Source: a virus. From it: a stretch of 58,326 nt of DNA. The notes beneath the pieces are model-generated. The model was given only the letters and a program-made list of their open reading frames with translations. It made no database searches and was not told the origin of the DNA. Of the stretch, positions 39,266 through 47,866 are shown piece by piece. Location: positions 1 through 58,326 of the IMG/VR virus record IMGVR_UViG_3300035121_000011. One strand, 5' to 3'. The translations under genes and the position numbers were made by a program. The first letter of the stretch is position 1. Every line of letters begins with the position of its first letter.

Positions 39266-42261
39266 CAGGCATTCACCAGTCCTCTCCGGCTATCGTTCCG
39301 CAAGCGATCAATGAAGTCCAGTAGGTCTTGAACGTCGCGGATAGAACGCAAGTCCTCCAGCGGCACATTCAAGTTAACCGTAGTGTTACTGGTATTGGAC
39401 GTACTAGCCGCAGCGGCTCCAATTGCGCCGGCCGTCGGCGCCGTACCGGAGATCGCCGCCGAAACCTTGGCGGAGTTATCCGTCGGTAGGATAGCCGCCA
39501 AGTCCCCCAAGGCGCGGGTGGCCGCGTCGCGCACGGCGGCTGCGCGGTCCCCGATACCTTCGGCGAATCCCTCCATGAGCGCGCGGCCCGAATACAGCAC
39601 CCAGCCTCGGCCGGAGAATGGACCACGCTTGGCGGGCGAGAACGGCCAGAGCGCGCGGAGCCCTGACATCTTGCTCTCGACCCAACTAACCATACTGTTC
39701 CAGAGCGACTTAATTCCGTCCCAGAAGCCCTGGACTAGCGCGCGGCCGGAGTTGAACAACGTTGATCCCAGATTACCAAGTGCCCCAAGGATCTTCCCCG
39801 GCAGGCTCTGCACAAAGGAGATCAACTCTTGCGCCTTAGCAACCGCAGCGTCCTTCATCTGATTGAAGATGTCGCGCGCTCGCGTCACAATCTGAGTCAA
39901 GCTATTAATGATGCTTACGATCTTGTCGCGCGCCCCGGTGAAGACGAGGACGATCCCATTCCAGACATTGCCTACAAGATTATGAACCTCTTGCATCTTG
40001 ACTGAAATGAAGTCCCCGATTGCCTTGAAGGCATTCATGATCGGGACGACAATCCAGCCCCAGATCTTATCCCAAACAGCGCGAATAAGGGCCCAGGCAC
40101 CTTGGATGCGGTCTACGATCCATGAGAGCGCGGCTTCAACTCCGGCCGTAACCGCCTTGAAGCCGGCAATGACCGGAACGGCAATGAACTGCCAGAGCGC
40201 ATTCCAGATCCCGGATACCACAGTCCAGAAGATCTGGAACATTCCGGTTATGACTGCGAACGCGGCGCTAACAATGGCGCTAATGAGGTCGAAGACGGCC
40301 TTGGTAACCGGCCACAAGAAGTTCCAGATCTTCATGAAACCGTTGACGAACTCCTGCACAACGGCCGACAACTGCTCAAAGACAAACTTGCCAACCTGGA
40401 AGATCGCATAGAATGGCGCGATCACTACGGCAGCAATAACCTTACCGATTGTCTCCAGAACATTAACGAATGTCTTGAAGCCGGACACCATCTCCGGGAT
40501 ATGGGAGATTACAAATGTCAGAACGGCAATGAGGGCGCTGAAGATAGGACCAATGATCTTCAGCAGCAGCGGGATAAGGAATCCCAGCGCCTTACCTAGA
40601 ACCTCCGCTACGACCTTTGCGACCGCAAGGAATGCGCTAGCAATCTGGATGATAGTAGGCATTGCCTTGTCGAGCGCGGCCTTGAGCTGGATCCAGGCCG
40701 GCAGGATCCGAGTCTGAATAAAGTCGCCGATTGCCTTGAAGGCCGGCGCCAAGTTCTTTTGGAGTGAAGCAGCTATTTCGCGGACCGCAGGGATGAATTG
40801 AGTCCTGAAGAACTCAGCAATTGGCCTGACTACTGCAAGAATAGCTTCAAATATGGCGCGGCCAACCTGGCCCAGCTTAGCTAACAGATCACGGAACTGC
40901 TGACTGCGATCATAAGCTAGCTTGACTGCGGTTGCGATACCGATAATCGCTAGCACTATGCCGGTTATGATGGCGGCAATCTTTACCGCCGCCAACGAGG
41001 CAGCTACGCCGGCGACCACCGCTCCCACAGCAGCAATCGCCGATATCAATCCAAGCAAAGCAACGGCGGCTACACCGGCGAATGCGATCAGCTTCTGCCA
41101 TTTGGGGTCCAGCGCGCTAAACTTGTTGACCAAAAGCGTTATGAAGTCTGTGACTTTCTTGATGGTCGGAAGCAGCGCGGTTCCAAAGGCAATTGCGGCG
41201 CTCTCAACGCTTCCCTTGAGTTGTTCAATCGAGCCGGCAACGTTGTCCAGCCTCTTGGCCGCCACGCTTTGCGCGGTAACCTCCGACATAGACTTCGCCA
41301 TGGCGTTGAAGCCCTCGGCGCCTTGCCCGGCCAAGATGGCCGCCGCGCGGATCGCGTCGGTACCAAAGATCGTCTCAAGGGCCATTGACTTCTGCTGGTC
41401 GGTCATACCCGCCAGGGCTTTGTTCAATAGGCCCGAGACTTCAGCAAGTGACTTCAGATGACCTTGCTGGTCGAAGAAGAGGTTTGTGCCGGTCTTGGTG
41501 ACGAGGCCAAGCTTCGTCATCAATTCGGTTTGCTTCTTGGTGGTAGGTTGCAGATTCTGCAACATCGTCTTGAGAGACGTACCGGCGTCGCTACCCTTAA
41601 TGCCCTGATTCCCCATTAGGGCGATAGCGGTAGCCAAGTCCGAGAAGTTGACGCCTACCAAGTGAGCTACAGCGCCGGCCTGAGACATAGCCAAGCCGAA
41701 GTCGTTGACGTCAATGGCCGAGGCGTTGGCGGCGCCGGCTATCAGGTCGGCAACCTTTGGCAATTCCTTTGCGGACAACGCGAATTGGTTCATCGCGTTG
41801 GAGGCTATGGCGGCAGCGGCTGGGAGGGAAACTTCGCCGGCCGCCGCCAAGGCCACGGTTGCGTCCGCCGCGCCATTCATTATGTCTTCAACGGAGAGGC
41901 CGGACTTAGCCAACTCCTCCATTGCTTGCGCCGCGTCGCTCGCGGAGAATGCCGTGTCGGCGCCTAGCTTCAGCGCTTTCTTGCGTAGGATCTCAAGCTG
42001 ATCAGCGGTGGCGCCCGACACGGCACCGATTGCAGAGATTCGCTTCTCGAAATCAATTGCGGAGTTAACCGCAAACCCAATCCCGGCAGCGATAGCCCCT
42101 GCGGCTACTCCGGTAGTTGTTGCAATTGTCTGGAAGCTACGGCGGACCTGGAAAGAATGCTTCTCCAGTTCGTCCATTCCAGAGACGGCTTGCTTTGCGC
42201 CCGACCCATCATACTTGATCCTGATTTGGCCTTCAGCAGTACCTAGACTGTAGTCGGGCAT
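39265..42261 (-). CDS. Tape measure protein, 998 aa
   Basis: The N-terminal ~330 residues contain the phage tail tape-measure domain (ADTAFSASDAAQAMEELAK; LAGMTDQQKSMALETIFG). Several strongly hydrophobic segments follow (IAFAGVAAVALLGLISAIA, ITGIVLAIIGIATAV, FLIPLLLKIIGPIFSALIAV), then an amphipathic C-terminal third. By the usual ~0.15 nm per residue, the tail would be about 150 nm. It sets tail length and probably helps DNA pass the membrane. Confidence 0.9.
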   Translation of the reverse strand: MPDYSLGTAEGQIRIKYDGSGAKQAVSGMDELEKHSFQVRRSFQTIATTTGVAAGAIAAGIGFAVNSAIDFEKRISAIGAVSGATADQLEILRKKALKLGADTAFSASDAAQAMEELAKSGLSVEDIMNGAADATVALAAAGEVSLPAAAAIASNAMNQFALSAKELPKVADLIAGAANASAIDVNDFGLAMSQAGAVAHLVGVNFSDLATAIALMGNQGIKGSDAGTSLKTMLQNLQPTTKKQTELMTKLGLVTKTGTNLFFDQQGHLKSLAEVSGLLNKALAGMTDQQKSMALETIFGTDAIRAAAILAGQGAEGFNAMAKSMSEVTAQSVAAKRLDNVAGSIEQLKGSVESAAIAFGTALLPTIKKVTDFITLLVNKFSALDPKWQKLIAFAGVAAVALLGLISAIAAVGAVVAGVAASLAAVKIAAIITGIVLAIIGIATAVKLAYDRSQQFRDLLAKLGQVGRAIFEAILAVVRPIAEFFRTQFIPAVREIAASLQKNLAPAFKAIGDFIQTRILPAWIQLKAALDKAMPTIIQIASAFLAVAKVVAEVLGKALGFLIPLLLKIIGPIFSALIAVLTFVISHIPEMVSGFKTFVNVLETIGKVIAAVVIAPFYAIFQVGKFVFEQLSAVVQEFVNGFMKIWNFLWPVTKAVFDLISAIVSAAFAVITGMFQIFWTVVSGIWNALWQFIAVPVIAGFKAVTAGVEAALSWIVDRIQGAWALIRAVWDKIWGWIVVPIMNAFKAIGDFISVKMQEVHNLVGNVWNGIVLVFTGARDKIVSIINSLTQIVTRARDIFNQMKDAAVAKAQELISFVQSLPGKILGALGNLGSTLFNSGRALVQGFWDGIKSLWNSMVSWVESKMSGLRALWPFSPAKRGPFSGRGWVLYSGRALMEGFAEGIGDRAAAVRDAATRALGDLAAILPTDNSAKVSAAISGTAPTAGAIGAAAASTSNTSNTTVNLNVPLEDLRSIRDVQDLLDFIDRLRNDSRRGLVNA

Positions 42262-42268
42262 CTAGCAT

Positions 42269-42547
42269 TCACCCCCTCTTTGTGGGATCCGCAAACCTCT
42301 GTTGTCTCAACCAACGCGCTCTCACCATAGACTGAGACAAAGCTATTTGGCTATCCGTCTTTCGCTTCCCCTTCCCGGGATTCGCCGCGCGTTCCAACTC
42401 GGCCTCAAACGCGGTACCAAAGGTAAACACCGCTCGGTCAAAGTAGAACGCGGTCGGTTGATCGGTCACCCCCAAGAGTTCGCTTGGCCTACAACGGTAT
42501 TGCTTAGCTTGCTGCCAGGTTACCCATAAGCTGGCCGGATCCTTCAC
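42269..42547 (-). CDS. Tail assembly chaperone, frameshift extension (gpT-like)
   Basis: This frame (VKDPASLWVTWQQAKQYRCR..., ending RFADPTKRG) has no good start of its own and lies +1 relative to the upstream chaperone frame, opening just after a TGA at 42559-42557. Size (~92 aa) and position between the major tail and tape-measure genes match gpT of the gpG/gpGT pair. Expected to be made as a C-terminal extension of 42504-43055 by ribosomal frameshifting. Confidence 0.75.
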   Translation of the reverse strand: MKDPASLWVTWQQAKQYRCRPSELLGVTDQPTAFYFDRAVFTFGTAFEAELERAANPGKGKRKTDSQIALSQSMVRARWLRQQRFADPTKRG

Positions 42548-43055
42548 GAAAGGCAGTCAAGTCGGCGGAACCTCCGACCGCCCATTGCAGCAGGAACATC
42601 TTGTCGTCCAGGTCCACCGCGCGAACGTCAACGGCTTCGTTCTTGGCCGCATGTTCCTGCCGCCGGTTCCATTCGTCATCGGGCTCATTCTTGAGCTGGT
42701 AGTCCACCCACACTACCGGCTGTACCACGACATATGCCGTCAGCCGGTCTACCATCTCCAGCGCCATTTCGAACTTGGCCTTGTCCAGCGTCATTGCCTT
42801 GGCGGCGGCCTGAGCCTCTTCGGGCATAACCTTTGCGGCACCAGCGATACGGCCAGTCATGTTGGGGTCGACATGTTCCGTCTTCACCAAGGCAGTCAGA
42901 TCGTCGAAATTGTCAAGCAGGCCGGCCTCGATCATCCCTTGCGCTCCGGGCCGGCGCGCCTGACAAGTAGCTCCCGATGGCAATTCCAGATCGTGCAGGT
43001 TCTCGGCGGAACCCTTTTGGCCGAGCGTGTAACTCTTCTTAGGCTTTGCGGGCAT
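42504..43055 (-). CDS. Tail assembly chaperone (gpG-like)
   Basis: 183 aa from ATG 43055 behind GAAGGAG. Begins MPAKPKKSYTLGQKG; helical body with VDRLTAYVVVQPVVWVDYQ. Located just upstream of the tape measure as expected for the chaperone that coats it. The final residues overlap the extension frame; ends LMGNLAAS if no shift occurs. Confidence 0.75.
   Translation of the reverse strand: MPAKPKKSYTLGQKGSAENLHDLELPSGATCQARRPGAQGMIEAGLLDNFDDLTALVKTEHVDPNMTGRIAGAAKVMPEEAQAAAKAMTLDKAKFEMALEMVDRLTAYVVVQPVVWVDYQLKNEPDDEWNRRQEHAAKNEAVDVRAVDLDDKMFLLQWAVGGSADLTAFREGSGQLMGNLAAS
42546..42554 (-). promoter_or_regulatory. Candidate +1 ribosomal frameshift site GCC-TTT-CGT
   Basis: In the chaperone overlap, zero-frame codons GCC TTT CGT (42554-42546) allow tRNA-Phe on TTT to re-pair with TTC one base downstream, moving into the extension frame (TTC GTG AAG). 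UUU-CGU is the core of the influenza A PA-X +1 shift site. The extension frame has a TGA only two codons upstream, so a shift must occur here or later. A -2 shift is a formal alternative. Confidence 0.6.
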
Positions 43056-43102
43056 CCTAGCGCTCCTTCGCAAATATGGGTGGTATCCGGGCGATCCTTA
43101 GC

Positions 43103-43486
43103 TTACGCGGGGAACGGTCCCAGAATGTTGACGGTGACGGTGGTAAGAGTCCCGCCGTGCACCAGGTTGATCCGGCCGTTGCTGTCGCGGAATCGGGTGC
43201 TGGGAGTAACGGTGGCTTTCAGCTCGGTGTTAGCGAGCATGGAGCCGGCCGCCTTCACAACCTGATCCGCGAAGCCCGCCACGGCGCCGGAGCCCTGGGG
43301 GACCGGCGTTGTCGGATCCGTCACGGTGAACGCGCCGGAGGCCGTAGCCGTACCGCCGTTCTTGTAGTGCAACTCGTAGCGGGAATTGGGAGCGGCCGTG
43401 AAGAAGTCGTTGGCCGAAACGGCCACGTACGTAGGCGCCACCCCCGCAAGACCCAGGCTCTGTACGCTGGAAGTGAGATCCGCCAT
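43103..43486 (-). CDS. Structural protein in tail region, 127 aa
   Basis: Begins MADLTSSVQSLGLAGVAPTY. Beta-rich with TAAPNSRYELHYKNG and TLTTVTVNILGPFPA. Lies between the major tail protein and chaperone; perhaps a tail-tube decoration or second tail protein. No motif recognised. Confidence 0.6.
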   Translation of the reverse strand: MADLTSSVQSLGLAGVAPTYVAVSANDFFTAAPNSRYELHYKNGGTATASGAFTVTDPTTPVPQGSGAVAGFADQVVKAAGSMLANTELKATVTPSTRFRDSNGRINLVHGGTLTTVTVNILGPFPA

Positions 43487-43536
43487 GTCGGTCCCCTTTC
43501 TGTCTACTCAGGACTGTCCTAACCGGACGGTCTGGC

Positions 43537-44091
43537 TTACGGGATAGCGGTCGCCGTCTCGTTCTGAACCAGGTCCCAGACCACGCCGAAGTCGGCGCCG
43601 ACGATGAGGCATCCCAGACCCTGACCGGACGCGCCGGTCAAGAAGAACTGACCGTCACCGAATTCGCCGCTGAGATCGTCGGTTGCCTTGCAGCGCCAAA
43701 CGACCGCGTGGACATCGCCGCCGCTGTCGGAGATGATCTGGCCTTCGACCTTGAAGTACGGGCGCTGATCGGTCTTCAGCTTCCGCAGCTTCTTGATGCG
43801 GTTGGGAGTAGTGCCGGTCGTAGTGAGCGTTCCGCCGTACATCGCCTGTACGGCTTCGAAGGAAACGCCACCGCCCTCCAGCTCCCAGTTGACCGTCGGT
43901 CCGTTGCCGTGGACTGCTACCAGCGAGTCATCGCCGCGCAATTCCTCGAAATCCTCCGTCTCGGTGAACGAGAATGTCCGGCCGTTCGGGAGGTCAATGC
44001 TTGCGCCCGCAAGCGCAGTTGCCGTGGAGTCAGTATACGGGGTGATCTTCACATCCCGCAGACCGTACGGCAACGGAATGGGCATCGTCAT
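43537..44091 (-). CDS. Major tail protein
   Basis: 184 aa. PYGLRDVKITPYTDSTATAL and SFTETEDFEELRGDDSLVAV are typical tail-tube openings; QRPYFKVEGQIISDSGGD and VWRCKATDDLSGEFGDGQF fit the tube beta-sandwich. Correct place between connectors and chaperones. ATGA overlap with the gene upstream. Confidence 0.82.
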   Translation of the reverse strand: MTMPIPLPYGLRDVKITPYTDSTATALAGASIDLPNGRTFSFTETEDFEELRGDDSLVAVHGNGPTVNWELEGGGVSFEAVQAMYGGTLTTTGTTPNRIKKLRKLKTDQRPYFKVEGQIISDSGGDVHAVVWRCKATDDLSGEFGDGQFFLTGASGQGLGCLIVGADFGVVWDLVQNETATAIP

Positions 44092-44294
44092 AGCTTCGCC
44101 CTCTCCTTCGTTGGTCGCGCGGTCGCAACGGGAACTGCGAACCGCTTGTCATTGAGACGTTCCCCATTGAGAATGTCCCAGCGGTGGATCACCACCGTAG
44201 CCGCTGAATGACCACACATCACAGAGCGACACCGAACCTCGAGGACTCCCTCGATGATCTCGCCATGCTTCTTGTGTTCACAGCGGACGTCCAT
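44088..44294 (-). CDS. Small zinc-finger-like protein, 68 aa
   Basis: MDVRCEHKKHGEII followed by LEVRCRSVMCGHSAATVVIH. CEH...RCxxxxCG resembles the Com/zinc-ribbon proteins often found within actinophage structural operons. Unknown role; it directly abuts its upstream neighbour. Confidence 0.6.
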   Translation of the reverse strand: MDVRCEHKKHGEIIEGVLEVRCRSVMCGHSAATVVIHRWDILNGERLNDKRFAVPVATARPTKERAKL

Positions 44295-44630
44295 TTACTC
44301 CACCGGCCCGCCGATTTCGAATTCCTCTTCGCCGTCGGCTCCGCCCAGGACATCCTCGGCGCCGGGACCAACGAGTTGGAATTCGTGCGCATTCTGCTTG
44401 AGGACTTCCAGCGCGCGCTCCTCGGTACCGGCGTAGTCAAGCCACTCCGAGTAGGGCAACTCCGAATTCGGAGTCCATCGCAACTCATCGCTGGCATTGT
44501 CGGCCGCGAAGTCCTGGCTCAGATCGCTCCGGCGCATGATCCGAAAGTCCTCGTGGCCGGTGAATCGCACGCATAGCACAGTCTCGCTCAGCGGCGTGTC
44601 ATCGACGGTCTCTTCTGGCTCCATTGTCAT
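44295..44630 (-). CDS. Hypothetical acidic protein, 111 aa
   Basis: Start MTMEPEETVDDTPLS at 44630 overlaps the tail terminator stop (TGATG). Very acidic C terminus (GADGEEEFEIGGPVE). Unknown, possibly a tail-region regulator or structural accessory. Confidence 0.6.
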   Translation of the reverse strand: MTMEPEETVDDTPLSETVLCVRFTGHEDFRIMRRSDLSQDFAADNASDELRWTPNSELPYSEWLDYAGTEERALEVLKQNAHEFQLVGPGAEDVLGGADGEEEFEIGGPVE

Positions 44631-45037
44631 CAACTCCCACTCGCCACAATAGTATGACTAGTCCAACGGGTATGCGCCCGGTAGCCGTCGTCATACAGGT
44701 CGTCGCTGTCTCCTCCGTAGTCTACCGACAAGATTGCTTCGTTGGAGTTAATCACACCAACCATGGCCGGCAGAATCGTCCGGATCTCCATAAGGGCTTT
44801 CATGATTGGCCCGAAGTCCGGTTGGCGATTGTACATCCAACAACCAACGGAAACCTTGTTGACTCTCCCGATCCCTCTGTTTGTCACGCCCCAACGGATG
44901 ATCAGGAATCGGTCGCCAATTGGCGCGTCCGGCGAAAAGTTCGGGGCGATGGTATCCGCGTTCAGCCCCAACCCTACCAAAACCGGAGAAGCCAGAAAGC
45001 GCGCATAGACGGCTTGCCTTAATGCCTCGCTAGCCAT
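44630..45037 (-). CDS. Tail terminator protein
   Basis: 135 aa. ALRQAVYARFLASPVL at the start and FGPIMKALMEIRTILP plus a final TSHTIVAS strand fit phage tail-terminator/minor tail U-like proteins that cap the tube. Position before the tail tube gene agrees. Assignment is by context and pattern. Confidence 0.6.
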   Translation of the reverse strand: MASEALRQAVYARFLASPVLVGLGLNADTIAPNFSPDAPIGDRFLIIRWGVTNRGIGRVNKVSVGCWMYNRQPDFGPIMKALMEIRTILPAMVGVINSNEAILSVDYGGDSDDLYDDGYRAHTRWTSHTIVASGS

Positions 45038-45456
45038 TACACACCTCCCAGCTTCAGCCGCGCGAATAGCTTGTTGAGAACCTTCATGGTATCCGGCCCG
45101 AACCGCTGAATGGTTGGCAAGATGATGGCGTACCTACCCGCCCAGCGGACCTCAAGGAAGATCCCATAAGAGACGCGGTGGAACAAGCGGATCGCGTGTA
45201 GCGCCAACGGTTCCCATACCACCGCAGAGCTCAAACCGTTACGCGCATTGCCAGTCCGGTCCGTCCAGCGCGCATTGACCTTCATGTAGCCCTCGGCCTT
45301 GCTGGCTTGGTACACCATGACAGCATGGATCATGTCATCTAGCCGGCCGGGAAAAGTCTCTATGTTCTTACGAAGCGCGCCGCTATTGAGATCCAGCGAG
45401 ATAGTCAGGCCGCCACCGCCGCCAGTAAAGCGGCCTCTGCTATCGCGACTAGGCAT
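45037..45456 (-). CDS. HK97 gp10-like neck protein, 139 aa
   Basis: MPSRDSRGRFTGGGGGLTI then ARWTDRTGNARNGLSSAVVW; the WTDRTGNAR motif is characteristic of gp10-like minor tail/neck proteins, which sit between head-tail stopper and tail terminator as here. Confidence 0.72.
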   Translation of the reverse strand: MPSRDSRGRFTGGGGGLTISLDLNSGALRKNIETFPGRLDDMIHAVMVYQASKAEGYMKVNARWTDRTGNARNGLSSAVVWEPLALHAIRLFHRVSYGIFLEVRWAGRYAIILPTIQRFGPDTMKVLNKLFARLKLGGV

Positions 45457-45823
45457 GACGGACCACCGCCGCGCGTACCTCGTAGCCGTTGGGAGGGAAG
45501 ACTTGGGCCACTTCCCAAGTACCGTTGAGGTCCGTCCAGTAGTCCCAAAGCCCTATGGTGGCGTCATGCCTTCCCAATAGCATGAAGTCAATCAATCGCT
45601 CGCGCCCGTCGCTGGTTTGTACCACACCCGGACGTGGCGACAACTCGGTACTTTGATCAATCAATCGCAAAACCTGCGGCGGACGCGGATTCCCATCAAC
45701 GAAGCGCGCTCCGACCCCATCCCTCTGGCGGGTACGCGGAATCAATACAAGCGTTGTTGGGTTAGCATCAATGAACGCTGCAGTATTCCGGCGCTGCAAC
45801 TTAAGTTCAGCGGCCGAAGTCAT
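45449..45823 (-). CDS. Head-tail stopper protein, 124 aa
   Basis: Mixed beta-rich sequence with PTTLVLIPRTRQRDGVGARF and ERLIDFMLLGRHDATIGLWD, ending WEVAQVFPPNGYEVRAAVV. This matches the pattern of phage head-closure proteins (dW..g...EV..v.p). Located in the connector cluster. Confidence 0.62.
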   Translation of the reverse strand: MTSAAELKLQRRNTAAFIDANPTTLVLIPRTRQRDGVGARFVDGNPRPPQVLRLIDQSTELSPRPGVVQTSDGRERLIDFMLLGRHDATIGLWDYWTDLNGTWEVAQVFPPNGYEVRAAVVRHA

Positions 45824-46149
45824 TAGTCTCTCACTAACCGCTTGACGCGGGTGCCGGCGCCGCTACCCGTGGGCGGCTGCGAAGCAGAGATTGCGCGGAT
45901 TCGCATTGTCTCCGCCATTCCGAGCGCCTGCTCGTAGATGTCGCCCATCTTGCGCGTCGAGCCGCCTTCCGAGACATCAACCAATTCGGCCGTAGCGGCG
46001 GCTTTCTCCAGCCAAATGTCATATGCCACCGAGTATTGGCTCGCGCCGGCCGCATCCAGCCGCGCGCCCAACGCTATGTCGGTGTAGCTCGTCTCATCCG
46101 GCTCGGCAATCAGGAGGCGCAGAGCCGCGATATCAGAAGCGCTAGCCAT
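45823..46149 (-). CDS. Head-to-tail adaptor protein, 108 aa
   Basis: ASDIAALRLLIAEPDETSYTD and IALGARLDAAGASQYSVAYD are typical of gp6-like connectors in actinophages, followed by a helical EKAAATAELVDVSEGG. Binds the portal. First connector after the capsid genes. Confidence 0.7.
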   Translation of the reverse strand: MASASDIAALRLLIAEPDETSYTDIALGARLDAAGASQYSVAYDIWLEKAAATAELVDVSEGGSTRKMGDIYEQALGMAETMRIRAISASQPPTGSGAGTRVKRLVRD

Positions 46150-46176
46150 GTCATCCTCCTAATAGGACGTTCCGGA

Positions 46177-46209
46177 GACGGGGCAGGCGTCGGGCGATCC
46201 TGCCCCGTC
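46177..46209 (-). terminator. 11-bp perfect hairpin
   Basis: GACGGGGCAGG (46177-46187) pairs with CCTGCCCCGTC (46199-46209) with an 11-base loop, downstream of the 46220 stop and upstream of the adaptor gene. Terminator or attenuation point between capsid and connector genes. Confidence 0.6.
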
Positions 46210-46219
46210 GGTTCGGGAC

Positions 46220-46639
46220 TTACTCGGCGAAGTACTCCGTGAGCGCGGCGGCCATCTCAGCGACGGTGCCCTTGCTCAGGTTTGCGTCCGGATCTTCGCC
46301 ATTGACGCGTTCGATCTCAGCCTCGAGCTCTGCCTTCTTCATCGTGCTGAAGTCAGGCGGCGGCTGCGAATCCTGCTTGGCTCGCATCGCTTCGAGCTCG
46401 GCCTTGAGGCGCGCGTTCTCGGTGGCCAGATCGGCCTGGTCCTGGAGCGTGAGGCCCTGGCCATTGAGATCGGCCGCTGCCTTTCGCTCCTGCTTCTCGA
46501 ATGCCGCCAAATCTTCGGCGTCCGGCGGGTACGCCTCGTCCAGTCGGGCCTCCAGCGCCATGCCATGGGCGCCGAGCTGGCGGAGGTATCGCCGATTCTC
46601 TTCCGAGAGCGGCTCATCCATTGGTACCTGGCGTGACAT
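46220..46639 (-). CDS. Coiled-coil protein with SAP/Rho-N-like end, 139 aa
   Basis: Start ATG 46639 behind AAGGGGG. A coiled coil (LATENARLKAELEAMRAKQ) precedes MKKAELEAEIERVNGEDPDA, which resembles the helix-extended-loop-helix fold found in phage proteins after the capsid gene. Perhaps packaging- or capsid-associated; uncertain. Confidence 0.6.
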   Translation of the reverse strand: MSRQVPMDEPLSEENRRYLRQLGAHGMALEARLDEAYPPDAEDLAAFEKQERKAAADLNGQGLTLQDQADLATENARLKAELEAMRAKQDSQPPPDFSTMKKAELEAEIERVNGEDPDANLSKGTVAEMAAALTEYFAE

Positions 46640-46671
46640 CAAAACCCCCTTCCAAGGGCTCTAACCTTTGG

Positions 46672-46697
46672 GGCGGAAGCGATTGCACGCTCCCGCC
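46672..46697 (-). terminator. 10-bp hairpin after major capsid gene
   Basis: Arms 46672-46681 and 46688-46697 pair with one G-U that forms only in the minus-strand RNA (it would be A-C in the plus strand), supporting a minus-strand role. Six-base loop. It lies 11 bases past the capsid stop, where partial terminators are common. Confidence 0.65.
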
Positions 46698-46708
46698 GCC
46701 ATCAGTTA

Positions 46709-47848
46709 TCAGGCCGACCAGGCGAACGCGGCCGGTACGGAGTAGGCGCCAGCGGTAACCTTCATGACCGCTGCCTGGCCACGCCGGCCGATGCCGGTCC
46801 CGAGGCCCTTGATGAAGAACGAATCGATCAGCGGGTACGCCTGGTTGTTGCCGGGCCGGAGAATCAGACCGCGCAGCGTGGCCTGAGAATGCTCGCGGAT
46901 ACCGACCACACCGAGATTCGTGCTCCGGCCAAGGGTAGCCGCAGCCACCAACCAGCCGGACGGAATCTGGCCGTTCTCGATGATCAAGTACGGCCCATAC
47001 GTACCAACGACGTTCATGCCGGCGAAGGTGTTGCCCGGCTGACCGCCAGCGGCGACCTCCCAACCAACGGGGAGCAAGAAGCCGGTCCCGGTGGCGGGGA
47101 TGAAGTCATAGACGGCCGTCACGGAGTTGTTGTTCACAACACCACGGCGGAACGTCTTGATGACGTCCGATTCGGTCTTGTTGACCAGAATGAGCGGCGT
47201 GTATCCGCTCGCCTGGTCGTACCCGTGCTCGGTCACCAGCGAGACCAGGTTGTCGAGGTCCGTGCTGTCCAGAGTCGCAGCGCCGGAAGCAACGTAGTGC
47301 GTGTGGGTCGCGCCGTTGAACGTAACCCCATTGAACGGTGGGATCGTAGTCGAGTCCGCGTTGTAGAGCGCCGTCACGGTGTACGCGACGTTGTTGACGG
47401 TAGCGGTCCGGTTGGCGTTGTTGAAGATCGCCTTCATGACCTGTTCGAACTGAAGCCGGTTGTCCGCCTCCAGCGCCATCTGCATGACGGCTTCGATCTG
47501 CTGGCTGCTGGCACCGTCGGTGTTCCCGTTACCCGCCAGGAATTGGAAGGTGTAGCCCTGCCGAAGGTCGTACCACTTGAACGGGAAGGCCCGCTGGGTG
47601 ACGACCGGCGCCGGCCGGATGGACTTCGGGATACCGAATTCGGTCGCTTCCTCGAAGCGTTCCGTTCCGGCGTCAACGATGTCCTCGATCACGTTGTTGA
47701 CCGAGAATGACAGGAGATCGACCAGCGGAGTCCGCTGAGCGTTGAACGTGTCCAGGATGTCATTGAAGGCAGCCCAGATCGCGTTCAGATCCTGGCCATC
47801 GCGGGACCTGACGAGGATATCGCCACTGTTGCTAATGCCCTTTGCCAT
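46709..47848 (-). CDS. Major capsid protein (HK97-like)
   Basis: 379 aa. VAAATLGRSTNLGVVGIRE and VGTYGPYLIIENGQIPSGWL match actinophage HK97-fold capsid sequences; N terminus is helical (DLNAIWAAFNDILDTFNAQ). No protease gene or delta-domain processing site is evident. Follows scaffold and decoration genes in the standard order; very strong codon bias. Confidence 0.88.
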   Translation of the reverse strand: MAKGISNSGDILVRSRDGQDLNAIWAAFNDILDTFNAQRTPLVDLLSFSVNNVIEDIVDAGTERFEEATEFGIPKSIRPAPVVTQRAFPFKWYDLRQGYTFQFLAGNGNTDGASSQQIEAVMQMALEADNRLQFEQVMKAIFNNANRTATVNNVAYTVTALYNADSTTIPPFNGVTFNGATHTHYVASGAATLDSTDLDNLVSLVTEHGYDQASGYTPLILVNKTESDVIKTFRRGVVNNNSVTAVYDFIPATGTGFLLPVGWEVAAGGQPGNTFAGMNVVGTYGPYLIIENGQIPSGWLVAAATLGRSTNLGVVGIREHSQATLRGLILRPGNNQAYPLIDSFFIKGLGTGIGRRGQAAVMKVTAGAYSVPAAFAWSA

Positions 47849-47866
47849 TTGCGTCTACCCTCCTTA

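Noticed and set aside
46889-47710. 273-codon plus-strand frame
   Set aside because: Mirror of the strongly biased major capsid codons; Arg/Val/Asp-rich product typical of antisense shadows.
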